From NCBI RefSeq assembly GCF_029894125.1, contig NZ_JARXYZ010000014.1, forward strand, positions 1 to 64,000: 64,000 bases of DNA, written 5' to 3'. Shown in pieces: positions 8,429 through 16,678 of this stretch. This DNA is from Kitasatospora sp. MAA19. Lineage in GTDB: Bacteria > Actinomycetota > Actinomycetes > Streptomycetales > Streptomycetaceae. Every line of letters starts with the position of its first letter. The first letter of the stretch is position 1. The notes beneath the pieces were generated by a model that saw nothing but the letters and a program-made list of their open reading frames with translations, made no database searches and was not told where the DNA came from. The translations under genes were made by a program, and so were the position numbers.

Positions 8429-8647
8429 TCAGGCGCGGCAGCGGAGCATCTGCAGTGGGGGGTTGGCGTGGAAGTCCGACCAGTACTCCGCGCCGGGTGC
8501 CAGGCTCCGGTGGACGTTGCGGCACATCCGCTCCATGGCGGCGGCGTCCTCCGCGTGCTTCGCCAGTGGCAGGGACTTGAAGCCCTCGAACGCCTCACCG
8601 ATCTCGTCGTACTGCTGTGCGCTCACGGGCGAATCCCCTTCGACCAT
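8429..8647 (-). pseudogene. Class I SAM methyltransferase, internally deleted
   Basis: The 72-codon frame looks like three separate pieces of one methyltransferase. QQYDEIGEAFEGFKSLPLAK resembles the N-terminal helix of a ToxA/UbiE-like methyltransferase. AEDAAAMERMCRNVHRSLAP resembles the helix after motif III. WSDFHANPPLQMLRCRA resembles the extreme C-terminus. The SAM-binding motif I (D-x-G-x-G) and most of the fold, about 170 residues, are missing. Two in-frame internal deletions explain this best. It could be expressed as a small protein but cannot be an enzyme. Confidence 0.6.
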
Positions 8648-8931
8648 TGCGACATGAAGCCGATCAGCAGGCGCCCGCCCGGCCGTCCGTCAGATTGCGG
8701 CGACTCTAACCAGCCCCACCCGGGCCGGCCCATCGGCGGATCCTCCCAGAGGTCATCCGCCCCCGGCCGGGGTTCCCTGTCGCATCAGCCCGTGACGCCG
8801 CCCCGACGGCGAGCGTCGGGCAGACGACTTCCTCGGCGGCCTGGGGGAGCTGCCCGGCGCCGGGGAGGAGGCGAGCGCGCTCCTCACTCGGTAGGCGGAA
8901 AGGCCGAAGGCCGAAGGCCGAACCGACGAGC
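8648..8931. other. Gene-poor gap with a plus-strand fragment
   Basis: No intact gene is visible. On the plus strand a frame near 8809-8895 reads ERRADDFLGGLGELPGAGEE then ASALLTR and a stop, just before the hairpin at 8932. It has good codon use and looks like the C-terminus of a lost gene, but the family cannot be named. A short repeated motif (GGCCGAA, 8902-8922) precedes the hairpin. Confidence 0.25.
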
Positions 8932-8966
8932 AGGCGGGCCCCGAGGACGATCCTCGGGGCCCGCCT
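8932..8966. terminator. Strong bidirectional hairpin terminator
   Basis: A perfect stem of about 16 bp (AGGCGGGCCCCGAGGA, loop CGA, TCCTCGGGGCCCGCCT) lies 30 bp past the end of the DUF4157 gene. There is no T-run, which is normal for high-GC actinobacteria. It could also stop plus-strand transcription from the lost upstream gene. Confidence 0.75.
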
Positions 8967-8995
8967 CATCGGCCAGGACCGCGCACCCGGGCGGG

Positions 8996-10321
8996 TCAGG
9001 GGTTGAAGAGGCCGCCGTCCTCGCCGGGGTCGCCTTGGTAGTTGTGGTTCTGGGGGCGGCCCTGGTTCCGGGTTCCGGGCCTACCGGTCTCGACGAAGCG
9101 GCAGGCGGCGAAGTGCACGTCGCCCATGCCGGGTTGCAGGATGTCGCTCAGCAGCACGTCGCCGTCGAAGACGATGGAGTGGCCGGCGAGTTGGGGATCG
9201 GTCAGCGAGGCGACGTTGATGACGGCGGCTTGCGGAGTCTCCGGATCGAGTTCGACGCTGTACCCGCCGGCCACCGGGGTGGCGATTGCGGGGTTTCCTC
9301 GAATGGTGAGGCCGCTGGGGTAGGAGATGGTGTAGTTCTGTACGGTCCGCCCGCCCCCGAAGCTGCGTGAGGCGCCGGCGCGTTGGCCCTGTTCCACGTT
9401 GCCGCGCTGGTTGGCGCCCTGCTCCACGTTCCCGCCCAGGTCGTCCGGGAGGACCATTCCGTGCTGCGTGTAGAAGTGCACTCGCGTTCCCGCCGGCACC
9501 CGGAACTGACCGTTCGCGGCATGCCAGGCGCCGTGACCGCTGAGGACGAGACCGTCCGCGCGCGCCGGCGCGGTGTTGTCGGCCACCCAGTCGTCGTCCG
9601 GGTTGTTGTGGGTGATCGCGGGCCGGTTCTGCTCGGGCGCACGCTGGATCGCGGCCTCGCCGACCCGCGGGACCGCGGACGCCTCCGACTCGGCGCGCTG
9701 CAAGGCCGGGCCGCGTGACATGACCCTCGTCGCGTTGGCCTCCGCCTCGCGTTCGAAGCGGTCGGAGGGGTCGGAGACCTTGAGCCCCGAACCGTTGTCG
9801 GTGCCGGCCACGGGGCCCTGCCGTTGCTGGAGCACGTGCGTCAACTCGTGGGCGAGCGTGTGCTTGTCGGCGCCGCCGTGACCGATGACGACATGGTTGC
9901 CGGAGGTGTACGCGCGGGCTCCGACCTCGGCGGCGGAGGCCTTCGCCGCGGTGTTGTCGTGGATGCGGACGTCGGAGAAGTCGACGCCGAAACGGCCCTC
10001 CATGTCGGTGCGGGTCGCCTCTTCGAGAGGCCGGCCCGGCGAGCGCAGGACGTCGTGGACGGCGGAACGCTGCACGGAGGGGTCCTCGGTCCCCAAGTGG
10101 CCGCAGCTGTCACTGTGGTGGTGCTGCTCCCGGGCGCCCGGGTGACCGGCCGCGCGGAGCATCTGCACGACGGCCGCGTTGCCGCGGCTGCTCTGCAGGG
10201 CGAGGAGCGCCTGAGGGGCGGCCTGTGCCCGGCCCGGGCTCCCCGTCGCCGCGTCCGGCGTGCGGGCTGAGGAACGGACCTTGCCGGCGTCGACATCCTT
10301 GGCGTTGTCTTGGGCGCGCAT
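8996..10321 (-). CDS. DUF4157 protein with a possible Stv-like C-terminal domain
   Basis: The 441-residue protein has an N-terminal DUF4157 domain (about 95-170) containing FGVDFSDVRIHDN and the zinc-metallopeptidase-like HELTHVLQQ at 158-166. DUF4157 is best known from cargo and toxins of extracellular contractile injection systems, where it may help loading or self-processing. The C-terminal part (about 255-441) starts LVLSGHGAWH, continues VPAGTRVHFYTQHG and has a late DVHFAACRF; this resembles the putative adhesin/Stv family, a less certain call. A Cys/His-rich stretch (HHHSDSCGH) lies near residue 70. The ATG at 10321 follows GAAGGAAG; the open frame upstream is non-coding. No signal peptide and no injection-system genes are present here. 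Confidence 0.75.
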   Translation of the reverse strand: MRAQDNAKDVDAGKVRSSARTPDAATGSPGRAQAAPQALLALQSSRGNAAVVQMLRAAGHPGAREQHHHSDSCGHLGTEDPSVQRSAVHDVLRSPGRPLEEATRTDMEGRFGVDFSDVRIHDNTAAKASAAEVGARAYTSGNHVVIGHGGADKHTLAHELTHVLQQRQGPVAGTDNGSGLKVSDPSDRFEREAEANATRVMSRGPALQRAESEASAVPRVGEAAIQRAPEQNRPAITHNNPDDDWVADNTAPARADGLVLSGHGAWHAANGQFRVPAGTRVHFYTQHGMVLPDDLGGNVEQGANQRGNVEQGQRAGASRSFGGGRTVQNYTISYPSGLTIRGNPAIATPVAGGYSVELDPETPQAAVINVASLTDPQLAGHSIVFDGDVLLSDILQPGMGDVHFAACRFVETGRPGTRNQGRPQNHNYQGDPGEDGGLFNP

Positions 10322-10579
10322 CTTCCTTCTTTCGGCTCGAAAGTTCAACCCTCTCCTGGATATCCGTGACCCCAGCGGTGACGCCAGGTTCGTACGGGCA
10401 GTCCCTGCTGCCTGAAGATGCACTGCACGGTGCCCCGACGCCGATGCGGCGCACCAGGTTGGGGGAGGCCGCGCCGTGGCGGCGACATGCCATCGATCGA
10501 GCCGACGTCGGGGTTCTGGCGGCGTTCGTGTTCCTTTCGGCTCTTGTGGCTGACGGCGCGCCATGGGAAGGATGATGCC

Positions 10580-11140
10580 GTGATCCTTCCCTTCACCCGC
10601 GATGGTGAGACCGGCCGTGTGACGGTGGACCTTGAACAGGTCGATGAGCCGTTGACGGTCGGCAAGCACCCTGACACGCGCGGGTTTCCATGCTGTACGG
10701 CTGTCGTGGACTATCCCAGCAGGGGGTATCGGTCCCTGTTCGGCTGGGTCCAGCTGGTCCGGTCGACAGACAACTCGTCCAGCGGTGTCGACTTCGAGAT
10801 GGATCCTTTCGCCCTGTTCGAGGATGCGCCGTCCCCCTACGCCTTCTTCGGTGTCAACCCCACTCTGTTTGACGCGCCGTCACGATCCGGGCGCCCGCCC
10901 ATGGCCTGGCTCGCTCACAGCTTCCTGGCGTGGACACCTTTGGACCGGGCCCAACGGCAGGTCCTGCCGGTGGTCGGCTTTTCCTGGGGGTTCGACATCG
11001 ATGCGACCGGCCACATCACTTTCCGGCCCGCCAAGGCGCTGACAGCCGTCGAGTGGGACGGGCACCTGCCGTACCTGAGCACCTGCCATTCGGCCTGGAA
11101 GTTCGATGAATGGCAGGCGGAGACCGCCTGGCCGCATTGA
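10580..11140 (+). CDS. Conserved-looking hypothetical protein, divergent from the DUF4157 gene
   Basis: The 186-residue protein begins VILPFTRDGETGRVTVDLEQ and is rich in aromatic residues (FGWVQLVRS, SPYAFFGVNP, VVGFSWGFDI, STCHSAWKFDEW). I do not recognise a named family. It has no signal peptide or membrane segment, so it is probably cytosolic. The GTG at 10580 follows GGAAGGA at a good distance, and the frame upstream is not coding. It is transcribed away from the DUF4157 gene across a 258 bp gap. It could be a partner or protective protein of that effector, but position is the only support. Confidence 0.65.
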   Translation: MILPFTRDGETGRVTVDLEQVDEPLTVGKHPDTRGFPCCTAVVDYPSRGYRSLFGWVQLVRSTDNSSSGVDFEMDPFALFEDAPSPYAFFGVNPTLFDAPSRSGRPPMAWLAHSFLAWTPLDRAQRQVLPVVGFSWGFDIDATGHITFRPAKALTAVEWDGHLPYLSTCHSAWKFDEWQAETAWPH

Positions 11141-11327
11141 CCGGCTCGCCGTCACAAGCTCAGTACGAGGTCTGGGAGGAGCGCGAGCGCGCGCGGTTCC
11201 CGGCGGGTTTCCGGGGCGTGGACATCGCGGGCGTGGAGCTGATCCTCCTGGACGCCCATGTCGCCTCCAACGGATCGAGGACTCAGGGCAGTGGGTCCCC
11301 TGGGCCGGCCCTGCCCTCAGGGCCTGA
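11110..11327 (+). pseudogene. Truncated and frameshifted small hypothetical gene
   Basis: The frame reads QYEVWEERERARFPAGFRGV then DIAGVELILLDAHVA. This matches the N-terminal part of a small Streptomyces protein family as I remember it, in which the sequence continues for about another 80 residues. Here it breaks at about 11270 into unrelated sequence, while the next frame gives RIEDSGQWVPWAGPALRA. An internal deletion with a frameshift is the simplest reading. Its possible ATG (11110) overlaps the end of the preceding gene, suggesting the two once formed an operon. A related fragment lies at 13.6 kb. Confidence 0.45.
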
Positions 11328-11341
11328 CGAACCGCTGCTTA

Positions 11342-11378
11342 AGGAAGGCGGTGCACCGAGCCGGTGCGCCGCCTTCCT
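11342..11378. terminator. Hairpin terminator between convergent genes
   Basis: AGGAAGGCGG and CCGCCTTCCT form the outer stem, with a nearly paired inner stem (GCACCG / CGGTGC). It sits 15 bp beyond the end of the beta-propeller gene and after the truncated plus-strand gene, so it can serve both directions. Confidence 0.65.
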
Positions 11379-11392
11379 CGGACCGCCGCTCG

Positions 11393-12532
11393 TCAGTGCA
11401 GGACGTCGAGTTCGTTGGTCGCGTCGTTGACGAAGAAGACCTCGTCGCGGTCCAGGTCCACCGCGAGGCCGAAGAGCGCACCCGCGCCCGCCGGGCTGCC
11501 GCTGGAGTTGATCTGCTTGACCGCCACCTGGTCCCCGTGGGGCGTGGTCTCCACGATGTTGCCGTCCCCGGCGTTCACCGTCAGGATGTCGCCGCCGGGT
11601 GCGAGGGCCATGCCGAGCGGTCCGTTCAGGTTGCCGCCCGCGCTGATGACGCGCCCGATGCCGTCGCTGTCCTTCCGGTCCAGCGCGTGCGGGATGGCCG
11701 TGATCCGGCTCAGGACGGTGTCCGCGACGAAGAGCGTCCCGGCACGGTCGAGGGCGACGCCGGTCGGGCCGACCACCAGGGCCGCCGGGTCGGTCCGCTC
11801 GGGGAAGCCGGAGCCGATCACGGTGGTGGCCACCCGCCGCGGCGGGGCGTCGCCCTCATGGCACAGGGTGATCCGCAGCACCGTCCCCTGGTCGACCTCG
11901 TTGCCGCCGCCGGCGACCGTGCCGTTGAGCACATTGGTCACGAACAGTTCGCTCTTGTCGTCGTGGCTGACGGCGGTCATGTCCCACGGGCCGTTGATGC
12001 CGTCGCCCGCGATGGTCTCGCGTACCGTGCCGTGGCTGTCGAGCACCAGCAGGCAGCCGGCCTGGGCCGTGTCCGAGGTGCCGTCCGCGGTGGGCAGGCT
12101 GCCGACCACGACCCAGCCGCCGCGCAGGACCGTGAGCGCGGTGGTCAGCCCGACCCCGCCCGGGCACGGGCCCGGCAGCGTGTTCGGGTCGATCGTGGCG
12201 AACGTGGTCATCGCCCCGCCCGGGCTGATCTGGACCAGGGTGGTGCCCCTGCCCTGCTGGCCACTCGGCGGCACCGAGTTGTTGAAGTTGCTGACCAGGA
12301 CGTTGCCCCGATGCAGATCGCCGGTGTTCTCCCGGATCACGAACGTGCCGTACGGGTTCTGGTCGCCGTTGGCCGGGACGGTGGACGCAACGAACGACAC
12401 CGTGTTCAGGCGGTTCAGGAACGGCTCCCGGCCGCCTTCGGCACCCGTGGCCCCGGCCGGAGTCGCGGCGGCCGTCAGGCCGACGACCAGGGCTGCCGCA
12501 GCCAGCGCGCTCGAACTTGCCCGAAATCTCAT
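11393..12532 (-). CDS. Secreted NHL/SMP-30-like beta-propeller protein
   Basis: The 379-residue protein has a Sec signal peptide (MRFRASSSALAAAALVVGLT, cleavage near ATPAGATGA) and is probably exported. The mature part repeats blades of the kind G-x-V-L-V-S-N, LFVTNVLNGT, GVALDRAGTLFVADT, GMALAPGGDILTVNAGDGNI and GLAVDLDRDEVFFVND, typical of six-bladed NHL or SMP-30-type propellers. No catalytic residues can be assigned, so it may be a binding protein rather than a lactonase. The ATG at 12532 is preceded by GGAGG at seven bases; the frame upstream is spurious. Confidence 0.82.
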   Translation of the reverse strand: MRFRASSSALAAAALVVGLTAAATPAGATGAEGGREPFLNRLNTVSFVASTVPANGDQNPYGTFVIRENTGDLHRGNVLVSNFNNSVPPSGQQGRGTTLVQISPGGAMTTFATIDPNTLPGPCPGGVGLTTALTVLRGGWVVVGSLPTADGTSDTAQAGCLLVLDSHGTVRETIAGDGINGPWDMTAVSHDDKSELFVTNVLNGTVAGGGNEVDQGTVLRITLCHEGDAPPRRVATTVIGSGFPERTDPAALVVGPTGVALDRAGTLFVADTVLSRITAIPHALDRKDSDGIGRVISAGGNLNGPLGMALAPGGDILTVNAGDGNIVETTPHGDQVAVKQINSSGSPAGAGALFGLAVDLDRDEVFFVNDATNELDVLH

Positions 12533-12751
12533 GTACTGCCTCCTGCAGGTGGCGCCGGCGTGGCCAGGACAGTGACGTGGCCCGCGAACATGGCGCAGAG
12601 TGACCCCCAAGACGTCACGTTAGGTTTGGCCACCCCTGCGCGCACGGCAACATCCGCCAAAGGTTGATCACGCTGCGTAACGGTCAGCCTGCCCGGTCGC
12701 GCCGGGGAAATCCGTTCGCCCGCAGGTGAGGAGGCGCGGCAGAGTACCTCC

Positions 12752-13558
12752 ATGGCTGCTGAAGGACTGGACGACGACGGTTTCATCGCCCGCGAGGGCT
12801 CCCTGGGGCGGGTGCGGCAGGAGTTCGCGCCGGTGGTCGACTCCGCTCGCGCGCTGATCGCCGAGACCTTCGACCGTGACCGGCTGCACAGTGCCTACCT
12901 CTACGGCAGCATCCCGCGCGGCACCGCGACCCCCGCCGTGTCCGACCTCGACCTGCTGCTCGCCCTTCGTCGCGAGCCCACCGGCACCGACCGGTCCGAC
13001 GCCGACGCGCTCGAAGCCGCGCTGGACGCCTCCTTCCCTCAGGTCAACGGCGTCGGGATCCTCCTCTTCAGCACGAGCACCCTGCTGAGCGACCTCGAAC
13101 GCCACGACCTCGGCTGGTTCCTCGCCTGCCTCTGCACCCCGCTGCTCGGCGACGACCTCGCCACCGACCTGCCCCGCTACCGCCCCACGGCCCTGCTCGC
13201 CCGCGAGACCAACGGAGATCTGGGGCTCGCGCTCCCGCAGTGGCGCGAGCGGCGGGCCGCCGGCGGGACGGACGCCGAGCGCGAGGCGCTCAGCCGCATC
13301 GTCTCCCGCCGGATCGTGCGGACCGGCCTCACCCTGGTGATGCCCCGCTGGGGCGGCTGGACCAGTGACCTCACCCGATCCGCGGAGGTCTTCGGCCACT
13401 ACTACCCCGAACGTGCCGCGCAGATGCGGCGGGCCGCAGCCATCGCCCGGACCCCGACGGCCGACCTGCCCGCACTCGACGTGTTGATCGACGACCTCGG
13501 CCCCTGGCTGGCGGCCGAGTACGCCGCCGTCCACGGCGAGAAGGCGCCCCGGACCTGA
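12752..13558 (+). CDS. Nucleotidyltransferase-domain protein
   Basis: The 268-residue protein has a DNA polymerase beta-like nucleotidyltransferase core. SAYLYGSIPRGTATPAVSDL gives the GS motif (Gly-Ser near residues 53-54) and is followed by the D-x-D pair in SDLDLLL near 67-73. The length and the helical C-terminal half are like aminoglycoside adenylyltransferases and related MNT-type proteins. It may modify a small molecule or a protein; the sequence cannot tell resistance from another role. It stands alone, divergent from the beta-propeller gene. Confidence 0.8.
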   Translation: MAAEGLDDDGFIAREGSLGRVRQEFAPVVDSARALIAETFDRDRLHSAYLYGSIPRGTATPAVSDLDLLLALRREPTGTDRSDADALEAALDASFPQVNGVGILLFSTSTLLSDLERHDLGWFLACLCTPLLGDDLATDLPRYRPTALLARETNGDLGLALPQWRERRAAGGTDAEREALSRIVSRRIVRTGLTLVMPRWGGWTSDLTRSAEVFGHYYPERAAQMRRAAAIARTPTADLPALDVLIDDLGPWLAAEYAAVHGEKAPRT

Positions 13559-13599
13559 GGGACCCGTGTTCCCCCCCACCGCCCGCCGGAGCGCAACCC

Positions 13600-13665
13600 G
13601 ACGACGGGCTCGGCGAGTTGAGGGGGGAACAGCGGCGCGCGCGGTTCCCGGTGGGCTTCCGGGGG
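13600..13665 (+). pseudogene. Fragment related to the truncated gene at 11.1 kb
   Basis: The frame reads DDGLGELRGEQRRARFPVGF then RG, sharing RARFP-x-GFRG with the fragment at 11.18 kb. After that the sequence turns into short GC-rich repeats (GGGGTCGGCCCGACGGGG twice, 13676-13730) with no further similarity. It is too short to be a gene and is probably the relic of a second family member. Confidence 0.35.
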
Positions 13666-13765
13666 GCGCGAGAACGGGGTCGGCCCGACGGGGGCACGGG
13701 AGCGGGGTCGGCCCGACGGGGGGCGGGGTCGGCCCCTCGGCTCGGTCAGGCGGCCGTGGCCACCG

Positions 13766-14713
13766 TTACTCGGACAGCATCTTCATGCCGGAGTCCGGGA
13801 GCTTGGTGCCGTTCCTGTCGAAGAACTGCCAGGACGTCACCTTCTTGCCCGGCTGCTCGGCCACCACGAGGTGGCGGTAGGGGGAGTCCCCCACGGTGAC
13901 GAGCTGCGGTTCGAGCTTCGTGCCGTCCGTCCAGTTCACCACGACCTTGGCGACGTCGGGGCCGATGGACATCGTTGCCAGCCTGATTGGGAGCGGGCCG
14001 GGGGTACCCGCCTTGGCGTGGGGGCCGATGACGCCGCCGCCGAGGTAGGTGCCGTCCCTCGGGTCGAAGTTGCTCGCGTTGGGGACGCTGCCCGCGGAGT
14101 CGTCCTTCTGGCGCACCCCGTCCAACGTGACGTAGGTGTTCACCACGTCCTCGGTGTCCCGCCAGTAATGCTGGACGAACGCCTCGGTCGGCTTCTCGAC
14201 CGAGGGGTCGACGGCGTTGCGCTCCCTCCAGACCGCCATCGCCTGCTCGAACGCCCGCTCCTTCGGGGCGGTCGGCCAGAGCGCCTCCCACAGCTTCCAC
14301 TCCTTGCCGTCGACGGTGCCCTGCCCGATCACCACCCGGAGCGGGGTGAACGGGTCCTTCGCGGCGGTCGAGCCCGTACCGGTCGGCTCGGCGGCGGGAC
14401 CGCCCCCGGTGCCGCCGCCGGGACCGCCGTCGGCCGGGACCAGCGCCTGTGCGGTGGGGCTGTTCGCGGGGGCGCCGTGCAGACCGGCCATCGCCCCGCC
14501 CGCCAGCACCACCGTGGTGGCCAGCGCGAGCGCGCCGACCATCGACCGGCGGCGGCGCCGGATCCGGCGGCCGCCCGCCATGATGTCCGCCACCGGCACC
14601 GAGCCGACCTTCGCCCCGGCCGCCGCCTCCGCCAGGCCGAGCCCGACCCACACGTCCGCGTCGTCGTCCGCCGCGCCCGTACCGACCGTCCCGCCGTTGC
14701 CGTTCGCGCTCAT
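13766..14713 (-). CDS. Membrane protein paired with a SigE-family sigma factor
   Basis: The 315-residue protein has a cytoplasmic N-terminus of about 57 residues, an arginine cluster (RRIRRRRR), one membrane segment (SMVGALALATTVVLAGGAMA, about 58-77), a Gly/Pro linker and an extracytoplasmic domain ending GTKLPDSGMKMLSE. Its ATG overlaps the sigma-factor stop by four bases, so the two are translated together. Gene order and topology are those of an anti-sigma factor or sensor, but no zinc-containing anti-sigma motif is visible. It could equally be an effector of the sigma regulon. Confidence 0.75.
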   Translation of the reverse strand: MSANGNGGTVGTGAADDDADVWVGLGLAEAAAGAKVGSVPVADIMAGGRRIRRRRRSMVGALALATTVVLAGGAMAGLHGAPANSPTAQALVPADGGPGGGTGGGPAAEPTGTGSTAAKDPFTPLRVVIGQGTVDGKEWKLWEALWPTAPKERAFEQAMAVWRERNAVDPSVEKPTEAFVQHYWRDTEDVVNTYVTLDGVRQKDDSAGSVPNASNFDPRDGTYLGGGVIGPHAKAGTPGPLPIRLATMSIGPDVAKVVVNWTDGTKLEPQLVTVGDSPYRHLVVAEQPGKKVTSWQFFDRNGTKLPDSGMKMLSE

Positions 14714-15243
14714 ACCGCACCTCCGATGGGTGTCATGCCCTTGAGTTCTCTCAGCGCCGCGGCCTCCCGCAGCTTCGCTATCCCCTTGGCCGCGTGGCTG
14801 CGCACGGCTCCCACCGAGCAGCCCATGGCCACCGCCGCCTGGCTGTCGCTCAGGTCCTCCCAGTGCCGCAGCACCACGGCCTCGCGCTGGCGGGCCGGCA
14901 GGGTGGCCAGCGCGGCCAGCAGCGCACCGCGCTGGTCGGAGCGGGCGTAGCCGTCCTCGGGCCCGGCCGCGTCCGGTACGGCGTCCACCAGCAGCTCCGG
15001 CGCGCGGCGGCGCCAGCGGCGGGCGTGCTCGTTCACCAGGATCCGCCGCACGTAGCTGTGCGGATCGCCGGCCCGTCGCACCTTGGTCCACGCCGCGCAG
15101 GCCTTCTCCGCGGCGGACTGCACCAGGTCCTCCGCCGCGTACTGCTCCCCGGCCAGCAGGTACGCCGTCCGCAGCAGCCGTGGCCAGGCTCCGACGATGA
15201 ACGCCTGGAACTCCGCGTCCCGGTCGGTCTTCGTTTCTCCCAT
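14710..15243 (-). CDS. SigE-family ECF RNA polymerase sigma factor
   Basis: The 177-residue protein has the sigma-70 region 2 (FQAFIVGAWPRLLRTAYLLA with EDLVQSA and YVRRILVNEHARRWRRR) and region 4 (ALATLPARQREAVVLRHWED then SQAAVAMGCSVGAVRSHAAKG). This is the actinobacterial SigE/ECF41-like small class without an extra C-terminal domain. The ATG at 15243 follows GGAGG at six bases; a GTG six codons upstream is also in frame but overlaps that site. It forms an operon with the membrane protein downstream. Confidence 0.9.
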   Translation of the reverse strand: MGETKTDRDAEFQAFIVGAWPRLLRTAYLLAGEQYAAEDLVQSAAEKACAAWTKVRRAGDPHSYVRRILVNEHARRWRRRAPELLVDAVPDAAGPEDGYARSDQRGALLAALATLPARQREAVVLRHWEDLSDSQAAVAMGCSVGAVRSHAAKGIAKLREAAALRELKGMTPIGGAV

Positions 15244-15348
15244 GAGCACCTCCTCACCCACCTAGAGCCCAGCGGCCCGCCGAAGCGCTTACTCCCGTTG
15301 ATCGTTAATCGGTGGGCGTCCCCAGGGGGCGTCACTACGATCAGGCGG

Positions 15349-16113
15349 ATGATCCTCTCTCATGACGTATCAGGGACCGGTCCCGCGCTGGTGCTCCTCC
15401 ACTCGTCCGTGTGCGACCGGCGCATGTGGGACCCGCAGTGGCAAGGTCTCGTCGACGCCGGATACCGGGTGGTCCGGTGCGACTTCCGGGGCTTCGGCGA
15501 CACCCCGCTCGCGGACGGCCCGTACAGCGACGCACAGGACGTCCTCGCCCTCCTCGACCACCTGGGCATCGAGTCCGCCGCGCTGATCGGATCCTCGCAC
15601 GGCGGGAAGATCGCCACGGACGTGGCGGCGCTGCGCCCGGCGGCGGTGACCGCGCTGGCCCTGCTGTGTCCCGGCGCGTCCGGGCGCACACCGGGCCCGG
15701 CCCTGCGGGCCTTCGCCGCGAAGGAACGGGAACTGCTCACGGACGGCGACCTCGCGGCGGCCGTCGAGCTCAACGTCGAGACCTGGCTGGGGCCGGAGGC
15801 GGACGACGAGACGCGCGCGCACGTGCGCCGGATGCAGCGGCACGCCTTCGAGGTGCAGGCGGACGCCCGGTTCGGCCCGACCGACGACGGCGCCGACCTC
15901 GGGCGGATCACGGCGCCCTGCCTGGTCGTGTCGGGCGGCCACGACGTGGAGGACTTCCGGCAGATCGGCGCCTTCCTGCCGACGGTGATCCCGAACGCCC
16001 GCCACGTCGAACTGCCGTGGGCCGGCCACTTCCCCGGCCTGGAACGGCCCGAGGAGGCCTTCGCACTGCTCACGGGGTTCCTGGACGAGGCGGCGGCGCC
16101 GCAGCCCCGGTAG
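15349..16113 (+). CDS. Alpha/beta hydrolase
   Basis: The 254-residue protein has the classic fold markers: VLLHSS oxyanion region near 17-22, the nucleophile elbow G-S-S-H-G near 84-88, an acid in SGGHDVEDF near 203 and the late catalytic His in WAGHFPGLE near 225. It is a cytosolic single-domain hydrolase of unknown substrate, possibly an esterase or a lactone hydrolase. It is divergent from the sigma-factor operon by about 105 bp. Confidence 0.87.
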   Translation: MILSHDVSGTGPALVLLHSSVCDRRMWDPQWQGLVDAGYRVVRCDFRGFGDTPLADGPYSDAQDVLALLDHLGIESAALIGSSHGGKIATDVAALRPAAVTALALLCPGASGRTPGPALRAFAAKERELLTDGDLAAAVELNVETWLGPEADDETRAHVRRMQRHAFEVQADARFGPTDDGADLGRITAPCLVVSGGHDVEDFRQIGAFLPTVIPNARHVELPWAGHFPGLERPEEAFALLTGFLDEAAAPQPR

Positions 16114-16147
16114 ACCCGGCAGCGCGGGCAGCACCGGCAGCGCGGGC

Positions 16148-16678
16148 TCAGCTGCCGGAGGCGTCCCGGTCCCGGGGCGGCGGGACGGCGGACGGGCAGG
16201 CCGCCTCGGGCTCGTCCAGCAGCAGTTCCAGCAGGGGGAGAGCCGCCTCCAGGTCCCGGCACTGCTGCGCGGTGAGCCGTGCGCTGCGGTGGGCCAGCAG
16301 CGCGGAACGCTCGCGGCGGATCCGGGTGATCGTCTCCAGGCCCGCCGGGGTGAGTTCGAGCAGCTGCGACCGGCCGTCCGTCGGGTCGGGGCTCTTGGCG
16401 ATCAGCCCGTCGGCGGTCAGCGGCGCGATCGTCCGCACCATGGACGGGACGGCCACCGCCTCCCGCGCGGCGAGTTCACCGAGCCGCAGCGGGCCGTGCT
16501 GCTCCACCCGGACCAGCGCGGAGAGTTGGGCGACGGTGAGGTCCTGGCCGCCGGAGGCGCGGGACATCTGCCGGTTGAGCCGGCCGATCACCAGGCGGAG
16601 CCGGACGACGGCGTCGGCGGAGAGGCCGTCGCCGCCGGGCCGGCTCGCGCTCGCGGCCTCGCCGCCGGCGCCGGTCAC
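16148..16678 (-). CDS. MarR-family transcriptional regulator next to an MFS pump
   Basis: The 176-residue protein has the MarR winged helix: LTVAQLSALVRVEQHGPLRL followed by GELAAREAVAVPSMVRTIAP and the wing DPTDGRSQLLELTPAG. Its ATG overlaps the MFS stop by four bases (16675-16678), so the regulator and the pump are translationally coupled. It probably represses the operon through the palindrome upstream of the MFS gene (18656-18669) and is released by a ligand that the pump exports. Confidence 0.88.
   Translation of the reverse strand: MTGAGGEAASASRPGGDGLSADAVVRLRLVIGRLNRQMSRASGGQDLTVAQLSALVRVEQHGPLRLGELAAREAVAVPSMVRTIAPLTADGLIAKSPDPTDGRSQLLELTPAGLETITRIRRERSALLAHRSARLTAQQCRDLEAALPLLELLLDEPEAACPSAVPPPRDRDASGS

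Noticed and set aside
8996..10321. Part of a contractile injection system locus
   Set aside because: No sheath, tube, baseplate or AAA genes of such a system are found in the window; only the cargo-type domain is present.
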